From an uncultured Bacteroidota bacterium (GTDB lineage Bacteria > Bacteroidota > Bacteroidia > Chitinophagales > Chitinophagaceae): a stretch of 39,453 nt of DNA. Each line of letters begins with the position of its first letter. Positions within the stretch are counted from its first letter, which is position 1. The stretch is from assembly GCA_903881585.1 (NCBI GenBank), contig CAIRTW010000124.1, positions 1 through 39,453 of the forward strand. The letters run 5' to 3'. The notes beneath the pieces are model-generated. The model did not search any database, was not told the origin of the DNA, and saw nothing but the letters and a program-made list of their open reading frames with translations. Positions 8,501 to 17,979 of the stretch are shown piece by piece. A program made the position numbers and the translations under genes.

Positions 8501-8504
8501 GATG

Positions 8505-8512
8505 CAAAGATA
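8505..8512 (-). promoter_or_regulatory. -7 promoter box for the MarR gene
   Basis: TATCTTTG on the minus strand is an exact TAnnTTTG match, four bases upstream of the ATG at 8500. No good TTTG box was found at the usual distance. Confidence 0.4.
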
Positions 8513-8589
8513 TGCTCGTACACTTGCTGATTAGTTAATTTTTATTTTATGGTACCTTAGGCATGTTTTGCAACTTTCATGCCAGAATA

Positions 8590-10851
8590 TTACTGCACAT
8601 AGATCTCATCACAAGCTATCATTGGCTTCTTGTTATCGCGATAACGCCATTCGGGCAGGCTGGTGAGGTTATTTGCCGTGACGCGTATGTATCTTATTTC
8701 ACCCTTGGTATGGCTCGTGTTTGGGACATTGAATTCCTTTATGGAAAGGTTGTAATGTTCCTCGGGCGCAAGGTTAGTAATATCTGTAATTGAACGGTAA
8801 TTCATGCCATCAGCAGATACCTCTACTGTTATCTTTTCCGGCAGAAATATCCAGTGTCTCGGATCATCGAGGAAGTGCATTTTTACGTTATTCAGGTTTA
8901 GCACCCTGCCCAGGTCTATTGTCGCCACCATAGGCACTCCGTAAAAGCAAAGCCAGTTGTAGCTGAAGTCGTTGTAGCCTGGTGTACCGTCCACTAACGT
9001 TTTGTTGCCCTTTGCGGGATAATCCGGGGAGAAGGGGTATTGAAGTGTCACCGTGGCATCTATTGCTTTTGTTGTTGTTACTCCGGCCTTAAGGATGCTG
9101 TCCCATTCGGCCTGGTATTGGTCTGGGGTAAGTCCGCCTTCAGATAATTCAGTAACACCCGCTTTCTTACAGTTCGATACGAAGCGGGTTATTTTATCGA
9201 CCAGTTTTGGCTTTACCGCCCACTCACCCGACCGCTCTTTTACAAAGACGCCGAATTTTTCTATGCCGTAAAAACGGGCTTGTTGCAGCACGGTATATTC
9301 CAGCGGCAGCCTTGCTCTTACCACGCGTTCCAGCATTGCTGCGTTGTTTTCTACGGCAGCTTCTGCATTGTCGAGTATAACGCTGTACTGATCCAGGAAA
9401 TCGGGCGTGAGATAGGAGTTCCACTCATTTACCGGGTTGCCGTAAATGTCCAGTTTGCGGTGCGAAGCGAGCATTTTTTCCTCCAGCAGGTCTTTGTATT
9501 GCTGCATGTAAATAGCAGCGGGGCCATAGTAGGCGGCTAAGAAATCCCTGGTAAGTTGGTTCACATCGGCTTTGTCGTTCGCCAATAGCTTCGCAGTAAG
9601 ATAGCTTCGTAACTCCGCCCATTCGCTGTAGGTGTCACCGCTGCCCTGCTCGAATATACCCTTCACACCATTTTCTTTGAAGAACTGCATATTCGGTTGC
9701 AGCGTACGGAAGTTGGGGAAAGGGGCCAGGTAATTAGTGAACTCGGTGATATAGTCCCAAACGAACAAGTTAGGAGTGAGTGCGCCCCATGCCTTCACGT
9801 CGTTTCTGAATGCACCCGCAGACCCTTCTGTAGCGAGCGGTTTATCCCGGTAGGCGTCTATATCGCTGAGGAAAATATAAACGTTAGATGCAGGCTTCAA
9901 ATTCTTCGGAGCGCGGTGGGTAAACCCATAGGCGAGGGTAGTGATGGTCTTATCAGGAAACGCTCCTGCTACGCGGTTTACAAACTGTATCAATGAGCCG
10001 GATGGGCTGCCCTGTGCATCATTTGCCGCTTTACATTTATCACATTCGCAATAGCCAATATCGTCGTTGGGGCTTACCGACCAATAAACAGCATCGGGAT
10101 TGGATGCCATTCTTGCTTTCAAGCCATCAACAACTAACTTATACACATCCTCGTTCGACAGGCAAAGTTGCGTTGGTTGCCGGGTACCTTTTACTAAGGC
10201 GTAATATTCTGGATGAGGTTTAAAGTAAGTTTTGGCAGGCACTAATTTGTCGTAAGAGTGGCCCCAGAGGCCCCAGAGGTCTTCAAACTGCTGTAGCTGG
10301 TTCCATTCTATATATTCAGCATCGTGGCAGGCCGGGTAATAGACTTCCCGGTAAATAAATTGCGGCTTGCTTTCTTCGCGTATGTGTCCGGGGATCACTA
10401 CTTTTTTTGACAGAGAGATTACCGCTGAGTCATTGCTTATCTTTTTGCAATGGAGGTATTTTTCAATAAAACCATATACCCCATAGATAAGCCCTTTTCC
10501 ACTGCCTCCATAGAAAACCAGGTCTTTGCCATCAGTGAGCATAAGGCTGCCTTCGGCAGGTATCTTCTCAGGGTTTATTTTTTTCTCCTTAACGGTATGC
10601 CCTATATATATTCCGGGTGTGCTGAGCGATGAATGGTCGTCCTGTACGGTGAGTTGTACGCCAGATACCCGTCGCAGATAATCCTGCAGCGCCGAAGCGG
10701 CATGTTTTTCCAGCCTGGTCGCATTTGCGGGAATTACGATCTTGTATTCAGAATTGTTATTGTCGGCTAAAACCAGCTCCTGTGCACTGCCTGCACAGGC
10801 ACTAAGTGTGATAAGCGCCATAAAGCACCCGTAAAGCCATCCCTTGCTCAT
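8590..10851 (-). CDS. DUF4838 glycosidase-like lipoprotein with discoidin domain
   Basis: A 753-residue exported lipoprotein (signal ending TLSAC, mature Cys about 19). Residues of about 25-125 form the alpha-glucuronidase/GH20b-like N-terminal domain (IVIPANATRLEKHAASALQD, GIYIGHT). The DUF4838 barrel follows, with the characteristic block SVSPNDDIGYCECDKCKAAN near residues 255-275 and LFVWDYITEF. The C-terminal 140 or so residues resemble a discoidin/F5-8 carbohydrate-binding domain (VATIDLGRVLNLNNVKMHFL, EVSADGMNYRSI, IRYIRVTANNL). DUF4838 proteins are thought to be glycoside hydrolases, but substrate is unknown. It lies ten bases after the YaiO barrel gene and ends the polysaccharide cluster, so it may trim the exported polymer, as PgaB or BcsZ do in other systems. 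That role is inference. Confidence 0.8.
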   Translation of the reverse strand: MSKGWLYGCFMALITLSACAGSAQELVLADNNNSEYKIVIPANATRLEKHAASALQDYLRRVSGVQLTVQDDHSSLSTPGIYIGHTVKEKKINPEKIPAEGSLMLTDGKDLVFYGGSGKGLIYGVYGFIEKYLHCKKISNDSAVISLSKKVVIPGHIREESKPQFIYREVYYPACHDAEYIEWNQLQQFEDLWGLWGHSYDKLVPAKTYFKPHPEYYALVKGTRQPTQLCLSNEDVYKLVVDGLKARMASNPDAVYWSVSPNDDIGYCECDKCKAANDAQGSPSGSLIQFVNRVAGAFPDKTITTLAYGFTHRAPKNLKPASNVYIFLSDIDAYRDKPLATEGSAGAFRNDVKAWGALTPNLFVWDYITEFTNYLAPFPNFRTLQPNMQFFKENGVKGIFEQGSGDTYSEWAELRSYLTAKLLANDKADVNQLTRDFLAAYYGPAAIYMQQYKDLLEEKMLASHRKLDIYGNPVNEWNSYLTPDFLDQYSVILDNAEAAVENNAAMLERVVRARLPLEYTVLQQARFYGIEKFGVFVKERSGEWAVKPKLVDKITRFVSNCKKAGVTELSEGGLTPDQYQAEWDSILKAGVTTTKAIDATVTLQYPFSPDYPAKGNKTLVDGTPGYNDFSYNWLCFYGVPMVATIDLGRVLNLNNVKMHFLDDPRHWIFLPEKITVEVSADGMNYRSITDITNLAPEEHYNLSIKEFNVPNTSHTKGEIRYIRVTANNLTSLPEWRYRDNKKPMIACDEIYVQ

Positions 10852-10861
10852 CTGCCCTGTT

Positions 10862-13768
10862 TTAGAATCTCCTCAGCAGGCCCACAGTAATATCATACTG
10901 GTTCAGGAAATAGTTCTTATCAGACTGCAGGTTGGACCACGCGGCGTTGATCATAATAGTAGTGCGATAAAATAATTGCCTTTGATAGCCGGCTCCAACT
11001 GTTACTGTATTGTATGCATTCAGGCGCGTTGCACTAAAGTCCCGCACTATATCGTCAGGTGCATTTCCATAGCCCATTACGACACTAAAGAATTCCGTTC
11101 TGTTTTCTCTCAGGTAATATCTGGAATTAAAGCTTACAGAAAGATAGTTGGCATTAGGAATACCTGTATAATTCACGAAGATTGGCGAAGCACGGAGGCT
11201 CAGATAAAAATCATTCACTTCTTTCGATAGGCCTATTACCGGAGATATAAAAGTCGCGCTGTTGAATATAGAGATGTACATATACCTTAATCCCAGTTCT
11301 CCTGTATAGCCATGCTTAAAGCTATGGAATAGTGAGTAACCCAGGCGCAGATCTGGAAATTCATAAGGATCCGGTGAGTAGCCGATTATACCATAGGAGT
11401 ACCAGTTCTTCTTGTGATTTACGTTGCCTTCAACTTCAAATTCGTAACCGGTGCCGTTGAACCTGCCTGCGTAATTGACACGGCCTGTGAGCGATCCGCC
11501 GTCCCATTTGCGCGTGTACTGTGCTGTAGCAATGCTCGTTACGTTATGTTTCCCCGTAGAGTCTGTTAACAGGGAATGCAGGTAGAACAAGCCTATCTCA
11601 TTTTTAAGCGTATGGCTGTAGAGATACTGTGCGTAGTCGGATATTTTCGGGTCAAACGGATTCATTTTGAGCAGCGTGTCTTCAGAGAGCCATGCGTCAT
11701 ACCATTTCTTTTCACTTTCCAGTATCAACGCTCTTTTTGTGAGGAAATAAGGGTTCCCGGGATAAAAGAAACGGCCATGGTCTATCAGCGTCAGTGCGCT
11801 GTCGTATTGACCTGTCTGGTTGAGCAGATTTATTGTATAGTACAATGGAATGGTATCAGCAGGCGCCTCTGCCAAAGCTCTTCTGAACTCTATAAGTGCG
11901 CTGTCCGTATTGCTGTTTTCGAGGTATTGTTTTCCCGAGCCAACGAGCTGGTCCACATACGCAGTTTTAAAGCGGACGTTGTAGGGATAATTCGCATATA
12001 GTTGCCCGGAGATGGCATAGGCGGCCTGGTAGTTTTTCGCCTCTGCGTTTACCACCGATTTCTTGAACAGGAAGTCTGTTGACTCTGGATAATAACGCAG
12101 GGCCTGGTCCACAAACTGGAGTGCCGCTGGATATTGCTTCAGCGCCATCTGTATGTTGATCATGTAGTTGAGGGCATCAACATTATCGGGCTGGGCATCC
12201 AGCACTTCTTTCAGTATTTTCAGCGTATTGTAGTAGTCATCGTATTGCATGGATTGCCTGCCGGCGGCAAGCGATTGTTCTACGAGGCTCACCAGGTACT
12301 GACGGTTGTCGTGGTGCTTTTGCAGCAGCCTGCCGGAGATTGCTGCTGCGTCTTCATAACGCTGGCTGGTTTCCAGTATGCCGGCTTTTTTGAACAACAT
12401 CTGCTCATCGTCGGGGTTATGTTCCAGTGCCTGATCTATAACCTGCAACGCATCATCATAGCGTTTTTCTGCGAGGTAGCTGTTGATCAGGTAATTGAGT
12501 GCAGTCACGTTGTTATGATCGTAATATAGCACCACTTTCAGCGCTTTGGCGGCACTGTCGTATGCCTGGTCGTTCATGAACTGTTTTGCGCTCTGCAGCT
12601 TCAGCTCAATAAACTCATCCTTCACGGCCTGCGAACGATTTTCTTTGTAGAGTTTTTCTGCAATTATCGCTGCCTGTCCGTAATTTTTCTCTTGCTCCAG
12701 TATGCCCAGTTTCTTTTTCAGCAACTCACGATCGTTCGGTGAGTTTTTCAAGCCAAAATTCACCCATCTCAGCGCTTCAGTAAGCAATCCCCGGCTAAAT
12801 GCAATGTTGATGCAGTAATTCAGCGCCTCCGTATTCCCGGGGTCTTTGTCAAGTACTGCCTGGAACTGTGTATAAGGGTCTGTATTCAGGAAAAACCTTC
12901 CGGCTTCCATACGTATGTATATGTTCAGCTTACGCAATTCCGGATTGCCCTTGTATAACTTTGACAATTTCTCCACCACCTCGATCGCTTCAAGATAACG
13001 GGACATAGCATCAAGTATCGCCACCTTTTTCATGAGGAACTCATAGGAGTTTGGCGTAGCTGTGAGGGCCCTGTTTACATACTCCAGGGAACTTTCATAA
13101 TTGCCCGACCGCACATCAAGTGCATAGATCGCCTGCAGCGCTTCCTTGTTCATCGGGTCTTGTTCCAGGACTGACTCATATGCACGCTTGGCAATTTCAA
13201 TGTAGCCCCGATGCGAATACTGGCGGGCGAGGTCAAGTTTGAAATCAAGGAATACGCTCCGGATAAATGCATCAGTAGAGAAATGTTCATACAGGTAGTC
13301 GGCCATTTTATTGGCTTCCATCCAGTCGCCTTCTTTGCGGTAAATGTCCAGTTTCTTCAAAAGGATATCGCGGTCATTAGGGAAGTATTTAAGCCCCTGG
13401 TCTGCGTACTCCAGTGCCTGCAGATAGTTACATGCAATAGCTTCCAGGTTAATAAGATAGATATAGGCATCGCGGTACTTTGGGTTTTTTTCAATAACGT
13501 AATTTAACTCATAGCGGGCGCTGTCTGTTTTACCGGCAAGTGAGAATGCGCGGCCTAATAGCAAATGAATGTCCAGGTTGTGTGGAGAAATGTCTTTTGC
13601 CTTGTTGCACAGATTTATGGCTTTCTGGTAATGCTTCAGGTCTATCTCTCTTTTTGCATCTTTGTACAAATTGTCGGATGACTCTATCATTTTGAGCCAC
13701 TGGGCATTTGCTCCCAGGCTCAGTAAAACAAGTATTGCCAGAATTACCAACCTTTGGGTTGATTTCAT
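10862..13768 (-). CDS. TPR protein with C-terminal YaiO-type outer-membrane barrel
   Basis: A 968-residue two-part envelope protein. After signal peptide MKSTQRLVILAILVLLSLGA, about 700 residues are tandem TPR units in roughly 100-residue blocks (for example AINLCNKAKDISPHNLDIHL, EALQVIDQALEHNPDDEQML-type repeats). Residues of about 740-968 are alternating amphipathic strands (YTRKWDGGSLTGRVNYAGRF to YDITVGLLRRF) as in the YaiO outer-membrane family, ending in Phe as outer-membrane barrels do. The plan, periplasmic TPR superhelix plus barrel, mirrors the polysaccharide exporters PgaA, BcsC and AlgK/AlgE. It starts 24 bases after the second GT2 stop. I infer it is the export pore of the cluster; the number of strands cannot be fixed by eye. 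Confidence 0.85.
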   Translation of the reverse strand: MKSTQRLVILAILVLLSLGANAQWLKMIESSDNLYKDAKREIDLKHYQKAINLCNKAKDISPHNLDIHLLLGRAFSLAGKTDSARYELNYVIEKNPKYRDAYIYLINLEAIACNYLQALEYADQGLKYFPNDRDILLKKLDIYRKEGDWMEANKMADYLYEHFSTDAFIRSVFLDFKLDLARQYSHRGYIEIAKRAYESVLEQDPMNKEALQAIYALDVRSGNYESSLEYVNRALTATPNSYEFLMKKVAILDAMSRYLEAIEVVEKLSKLYKGNPELRKLNIYIRMEAGRFFLNTDPYTQFQAVLDKDPGNTEALNYCINIAFSRGLLTEALRWVNFGLKNSPNDRELLKKKLGILEQEKNYGQAAIIAEKLYKENRSQAVKDEFIELKLQSAKQFMNDQAYDSAAKALKVVLYYDHNNVTALNYLINSYLAEKRYDDALQVIDQALEHNPDDEQMLFKKAGILETSQRYEDAAAISGRLLQKHHDNRQYLVSLVEQSLAAGRQSMQYDDYYNTLKILKEVLDAQPDNVDALNYMINIQMALKQYPAALQFVDQALRYYPESTDFLFKKSVVNAEAKNYQAAYAISGQLYANYPYNVRFKTAYVDQLVGSGKQYLENSNTDSALIEFRRALAEAPADTIPLYYTINLLNQTGQYDSALTLIDHGRFFYPGNPYFLTKRALILESEKKWYDAWLSEDTLLKMNPFDPKISDYAQYLYSHTLKNEIGLFYLHSLLTDSTGKHNVTSIATAQYTRKWDGGSLTGRVNYAGRFNGTGYEFEVEGNVNHKKNWYSYGIIGYSPDPYEFPDLRLGYSLFHSFKHGYTGELGLRYMYISIFNSATFISPVIGLSKEVNDFYLSLRASPIFVNYTGIPNANYLSVSFNSRYYLRENRTEFFSVVMGYGNAPDDIVRDFSATRLNAYNTVTVGAGYQRQLFYRTTIMINAAWSNLQSDKNYFLNQYDITVGLLRRF

Positions 13769-13792
13769 TTTTTATTATTTTAAAAGGTTAAT

Positions 13793-15340
13793 TTAGCCCG
13801 CTTTAACAGCATTTTTCCTTCTTTGGCCCCCAAACCCTTGCCGCTGCATATTTCCCCATACATGTTTACGCCCTGTGATAAAATTAAAATAGCCCTTCAG
13901 TGCAAAGAACATGATCAGCGGGTGGTAAACAAACGGCTCAATAAATGCCATCAAACAAAGTCCTATCGTTTCGCCCCAGGTTTTGTAATACTTAAAAGTG
14001 ATCTGGTCCCAGAGCAAAGCCAAGGTGGTGATCATCACCGAATAGGTATAAACGAATACCACCAGAATGATCGCAAACGGCCAGTTGATCTGTTTTGTTA
14101 ATATCAGGTAAATATAAAAAAGAATACCCGTAAATTCAATTAGCGGCGCCCAAAGCTCAAACAGGAAGTTGTAAGGGAATACTATGAGCCCTAGCCGTCC
14201 GTAACGGGGGTTGAAGATCACCTTACGGTGAATGCTCATGATCTGGGCCATACCGCGTCCCCATCGGCTCCGCTGGCGGCCAAATACCTTAAGAGTGGTT
14301 GGCCCTTCGGTCCAGCAAAGAGTGATCGGGACATATTTTACGGAATATTTACGCTTATTATCCTTCATCAGGCAACACATGCGCGTAATTAGGTCCATAT
14401 CTTCACCAAATGATTTGGAGTCGTAACCGCCGGCTTTAACCGCGATCTCTTTGTCAAACATGCCAAGCCCGCCAGACACGTTAGGTACGGCATTGATCAG
14501 GTCCCAGCCCATTTTACCAAGTACGAATGCCCTGATATACTCCATTTCCTGGAAACGGGGCAGAAATTTTACGGGAGGGCGTACACGTATCATCAATCCT
14601 TCATCCACATCGCAGGAGTTCACCATGCGCAGTGTTGCACCGGTAGCTATTACTTTTCTGAAATCTTCTTTTACATGCACATACCCACACTCGCTGCAAG
14701 GTGTGCCTACTTCCTTTATCTTAGTACTTTCCTCATCCATAAACGGCTTGATGAGCTTGATAAGGGTATCTTTTTCAAGGATACAATCCACGTCTGTACA
14801 AAGGAAGTATTCGTAAGAAGATATGTTTATTCCGGCATTAGATGCATCGGCTTTACTCTTACCGTTTATTTTGTCTACAACTATGAGCTTATCATAGGCC
14901 CGGTTAGTAGATTTGAATATTCTTTTGATCGGTTCGCTGTTCAGTTTTTCAACGAAAGCATACTCCACGTGAACAAGATCAAATTCCCGGATGAGTTTTT
15001 CCAGCGTATCATCGGTACTGCCATCATTAATGATGATCACCTCAAACTTCGGATAGTTGAAAGTAAGCAGCGACCGCACATTGGATATGATGGTTATGCC
15101 CTCGTTGAATGCGGGTGCAATTACAGATATTCCGGGTGCAAGCGGAGATTCAACAATGATGTTATAGTCAACGGAGGCATTCTTCTTCATGTACCGCCTG
15201 ATGGATATCAGCGACATGATTGCAAGCGAGGCATACGCCATAAGCAGCGTAGTGCCGTAAACGAACACGCCCGATTGGTAGTAACTACCAAGATTCGCCC
15301 AAAACACGCCTTTGTTAAAAAACTCTAAAATCGACCTCAT
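13793..15340 (-). CDS. processive GT2 polysaccharide synthase with CxxC insertion
   Basis: Inner-membrane family 2 glycosyltransferase of 515 residues, plan as in cellulose, hyaluronan and PNAG synthases. An N-terminal membrane helix (about 24-47) precedes the GT-A domain with NDGST (D106), DVD (183-185), GED (312-314) and QRSRW (356-360), the D, DxD, (T/G)ED and QxxRW set needed for processive synthesis. About four membrane helices follow (385-490). It is closely similar to the next gene upstream and shares the ending HxWGNMQRxGF. Unlike that paralogue it carries about 25 extra residues after the DxD region (about 205-229) containing CSEC (C215, C218). The sugar made cannot be read from sequence. 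It follows the paralogue by 18 bases. Confidence 0.9.
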   Translation of the reverse strand: MRSILEFFNKGVFWANLGSYYQSGVFVYGTTLLMAYASLAIMSLISIRRYMKKNASVDYNIIVESPLAPGISVIAPAFNEGITIISNVRSLLTFNYPKFEVIIINDGSTDDTLEKLIREFDLVHVEYAFVEKLNSEPIKRIFKSTNRAYDKLIVVDKINGKSKADASNAGINISSYEYFLCTDVDCILEKDTLIKLIKPFMDEESTKIKEVGTPCSECGYVHVKEDFRKVIATGATLRMVNSCDVDEGLMIRVRPPVKFLPRFQEMEYIRAFVLGKMGWDLINAVPNVSGGLGMFDKEIAVKAGGYDSKSFGEDMDLITRMCCLMKDNKRKYSVKYVPITLCWTEGPTTLKVFGRQRSRWGRGMAQIMSIHRKVIFNPRYGRLGLIVFPYNFLFELWAPLIEFTGILFYIYLILTKQINWPFAIILVVFVYTYSVMITTLALLWDQITFKYYKTWGETIGLCLMAFIEPFVYHPLIMFFALKGYFNFITGRKHVWGNMQRQGFGGQRRKNAVKAG

Positions 15341-15358
15341 TACAATCTGAATAAATAG

Positions 15359-16816
15359 TTATGTTGCAGCAGTTGTACTTGCTGCCGAACTTGGTTTGAA
15401 ACCCCGCCGCTGCATATTTCCCCAGGTATGTTTCCTGTTAAAAATCTGGAAAAAATATCCCCTAAGTGCAAAGATCACGATCAACGGATGGTACACTATC
15501 ATTTCAATAAACACCATCGAAGCTATCCTCACTACGTCCGTCCATGTTTTGTAATACTGAAATGTAAGCTGGTCCCACAGCACGGCGATCGTGGATATCA
15601 TAAAGGCAAAAGAATAAACAAATATCAGCAGGATGATTGCGTAGGGCCAGTTGACCAGGCCGAATACCGCCAGTAAAATGTAATAAATGACCCCTATGGA
15701 TTCAACGAACGGCGCCATCAGCTCAAACAGGAAGTTGTAGGGGAACATGATCATACCGACACGCCCATAACGAGGGTTGAGCAACATTTTTCTGTGGGTG
15801 ATCATGAGCTGGAACAGCCCGCGGCCCCATCTTGTACGCTGTCTCATGAATACTTTCAATGAAGTTGGCCCTTCCGTCCAGCAAAGGGTTACCGGTATAT
15901 ATCGGACAGCAGCCTTTATCTTATTGTCATGCACATAACGGTTCATACGCATCAACAGCTCCATATCCTCACCGAAAGATGTTGGGTCATATCCTCCGGC
16001 CTTAATAGCTATTTCTTTATCAAACATTCCCAGTCCGCCTGATACGTTGGGCACACAGTTTATGTAGCTCCAGCCCATCTTTCCAAGCACAAATGAACGG
16101 ATGTACTCCAATTCCTGGAAACGGGCAAGGAAAGGGCGCGGGGCTTTTACTTTAATGATCACACCTTTATCGATCTCACAGGAATTGGCCATTCTCAGGG
16201 TAGCGCCGGTGGCGATTACCCTGTGATTTTCCTCTTCCATTATGGGCCTGATCAACTTCTGCAGCGTCTGCTCGTGGAGTATGCAATCCACGTCCGTACA
16301 CAAAAAGTATGGAAATGAAGCAATGTTAATACCTGCATTGGTAGCATCTGCTTTACTCTTGCCATTTTCCTTATCCACGATAACCAGTTTCGCATAAGCG
16401 TCATCGGTGGATTTGTAGATACCCCTTATTGGCTTTGACGCAATTTTAATATCGTATGCAAAATCAATTTTTACAAGCGAAAATTCTTTGATCACTTTTT
16501 CCAGCGTATCATCGGTACTACCGTCATTGATAATGATCACCTCATACTTTGGATAATCGAACGTGAGGAGCGACCGAACATTGCTTATGATGGTAAGCCC
16601 TTCATTAAAGGCGGGGGCAATAACCGATACGCCCGGCGCAAGCTCAGAGCCTACAATTACTTTATAGTCGGTATAGCTTTCTTTTCTTAAGAACCGGCGG
16701 ACGTTATAAAAAGATAACAGCGCAAGGCACGCATATATAACAAGCAAAATAACACCGTACACAAATACGGTCTTTTCAAAAATCAGCTGTAAGTTTTCTA
16801 ATAAAGTTGTAAACAT
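15359..16816 (-). CDS. processive GT2 polysaccharide synthase (paralogue)
   Basis: Inner-membrane GT2 of 485 residues. A membrane helix (about 18-40) is followed by the catalytic domain with NDGST (D98), DVD (175-177), GED (282-284) and QRTRW (326-330), then several C-terminal helices. Long stretches are identical to the following gene (SVIAPAFNEG, VRSLLTF, FLCTDVDCIL, VPNVSGGLGMFDKEIA), so the pair arose by duplication and both keep all catalytic motifs. The start ATG overlaps the stop of the HEAT gene by one base (TAATG), a sign of coupled translation and perhaps of a complex. Whether the two make different linkages, alternate sugars, or form a hetero-oligomer is open. Confidence 0.9.
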   Translation of the reverse strand: MFTTLLENLQLIFEKTVFVYGVILLVIYACLALLSFYNVRRFLRKESYTDYKVIVGSELAPGVSVIAPAFNEGLTIISNVRSLLTFDYPKYEVIIINDGSTDDTLEKVIKEFSLVKIDFAYDIKIASKPIRGIYKSTDDAYAKLVIVDKENGKSKADATNAGINIASFPYFLCTDVDCILHEQTLQKLIRPIMEEENHRVIATGATLRMANSCEIDKGVIIKVKAPRPFLARFQELEYIRSFVLGKMGWSYINCVPNVSGGLGMFDKEIAIKAGGYDPTSFGEDMELLMRMNRYVHDNKIKAAVRYIPVTLCWTEGPTSLKVFMRQRTRWGRGLFQLMITHRKMLLNPRYGRVGMIMFPYNFLFELMAPFVESIGVIYYILLAVFGLVNWPYAIILLIFVYSFAFMISTIAVLWDQLTFQYYKTWTDVVRIASMVFIEMIVYHPLIVIFALRGYFFQIFNRKHTWGNMQRRGFKPSSAASTTAAT

Positions 16817-17970
16817 TAATACTTAATTAGTGGATTCAGGCAATGCTTAATGATCAATTGGTTTTCCTCATGCGTCATCTCCATCAGCTCTTCAACCATC
16901 AACCTCGAATTCTGTGTATTGTGTTTGATGATGGAACGGGCGGCATTCATGCGGATGTCAAAGTTGGAAGAATAGAGAAATTCCGACTTGAGAAACTCAA
17001 GGTGCTTGCCGGAAGCTATGCGCCCCAGCGCTTTCAATATCTCTATCTGGCAGTTAAGCGGCTGGTTATTGTATATTTTAACAAGTTTGTCTTCCGCCAC
17101 TTCTGCGGATAGCTTCCCAAGGCAATTAATAGCATCTGCCCTGAAATAATGGTCTTTATTTGCCAGTAATTCCATTACCGCAGGTATGGCGCTTTGCTGG
17201 TCGTAATGTGCAATAAGTTTCAGGCAGAAGGAAACGATGCTTTTGTTGGTGGAATAGCTGACCCAGCGCGAGAAATTCGGGATCGCAATGTCCTTTGTTG
17301 TTGTTATGATCTTGAACATTTCCAGCTGGTCCCATGGCAACAGGGGTTCTGTAGCGATATCAAAAAATTTGAATGGTTCGTTTTTACTCAGCTGAATGTA
17401 GGCGTTCCTGGCAGCTGCGCGCAAGGCGGGGTTGCCGCTATTGGTGAGCGGAAGTATGGTCACATCCGATATGGGGATGTCCATCTGTGTCAGCTCAACA
17501 ACCGCCTTTATTTTTCGCTCCCATCTAAGGGTTTTCATTTTAGTGAATGAGTCTTTGTCGAGGCCCATATCAATATAAAGTTTGCGTAGCAGTTCACCGA
17601 CTTCGCCCCTGAAATTCTTCCGGTACTGTATCAGCGTATCGATCAGCATTTGGCGCACGAATGGCTTGCGGTATATCTTGTCGCTGAGTGCAGCCTGATC
17701 AAATTCTATACTTTCCAGCGGGATGTCGTACCCAAGGTTTGGGTTCAGCAGCACCTGCTCGGTGATCATATCTTCAATCTTAGGGCTGATAAAGGCCAGC
17801 CTTTTCTCATAGACATAGGCGCGGTAGCGTTTATACAGAATGGCGCTATATGCAATCAAGGTTGACAGGATTGCAAGGAATATAAAAGCCAGTGCTATTT
17901 CTATGAAAAGGGGTAGCAGGCTATATTGCTCATAGGCCTGATATAAGAGGTCTGCCAGATCTTTCCACAT
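16816..17970 (-). CDS. membrane-anchored HEAT-repeat protein of the polysaccharide cluster
   Basis: A 384-residue protein with one membrane helix near residues 20-46 (PLFIEIALAFIFLAILSTLI), a basic KRYRAYVYEKR stop-transfer segment and a cytoplasmic helical domain. From about residue 140 on, alpha-alpha repeats of HEAT type appear (NPALRAAARNAYIQL, QSAIPAVMELLANKDHYFRA, AEVAEDKLVKIYNN, NFDIRMNAARSIIKH). HEAT repeats are protein-binding scaffolds. It sits between the receiver gene (nine bases) and the synthase (one-base overlap), which suggests that it links the receiver to the synthase. That link is inference; no enzymatic motif was seen. Confidence 0.8.
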   Translation of the reverse strand: MWKDLADLLYQAYEQYSLLPLFIEIALAFIFLAILSTLIAYSAILYKRYRAYVYEKRLAFISPKIEDMITEQVLLNPNLGYDIPLESIEFDQAALSDKIYRKPFVRQMLIDTLIQYRKNFRGEVGELLRKLYIDMGLDKDSFTKMKTLRWERKIKAVVELTQMDIPISDVTILPLTNSGNPALRAAARNAYIQLSKNEPFKFFDIATEPLLPWDQLEMFKIITTTKDIAIPNFSRWVSYSTNKSIVSFCLKLIAHYDQQSAIPAVMELLANKDHYFRADAINCLGKLSAEVAEDKLVKIYNNQPLNCQIEILKALGRIASGKHLEFLKSEFLYSSNFDIRMNAARSIIKHNTQNSRLMVEELMEMTHEENQLIIKHCLNPLIKY

Positions 17971-17979
17971 GGATGTTGA

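Noticed and set aside
14675-15328. 217-codon open frame on the plus strand
   Set aside because: It is antisense to the GT2 synthase, which has full catalytic motifs.
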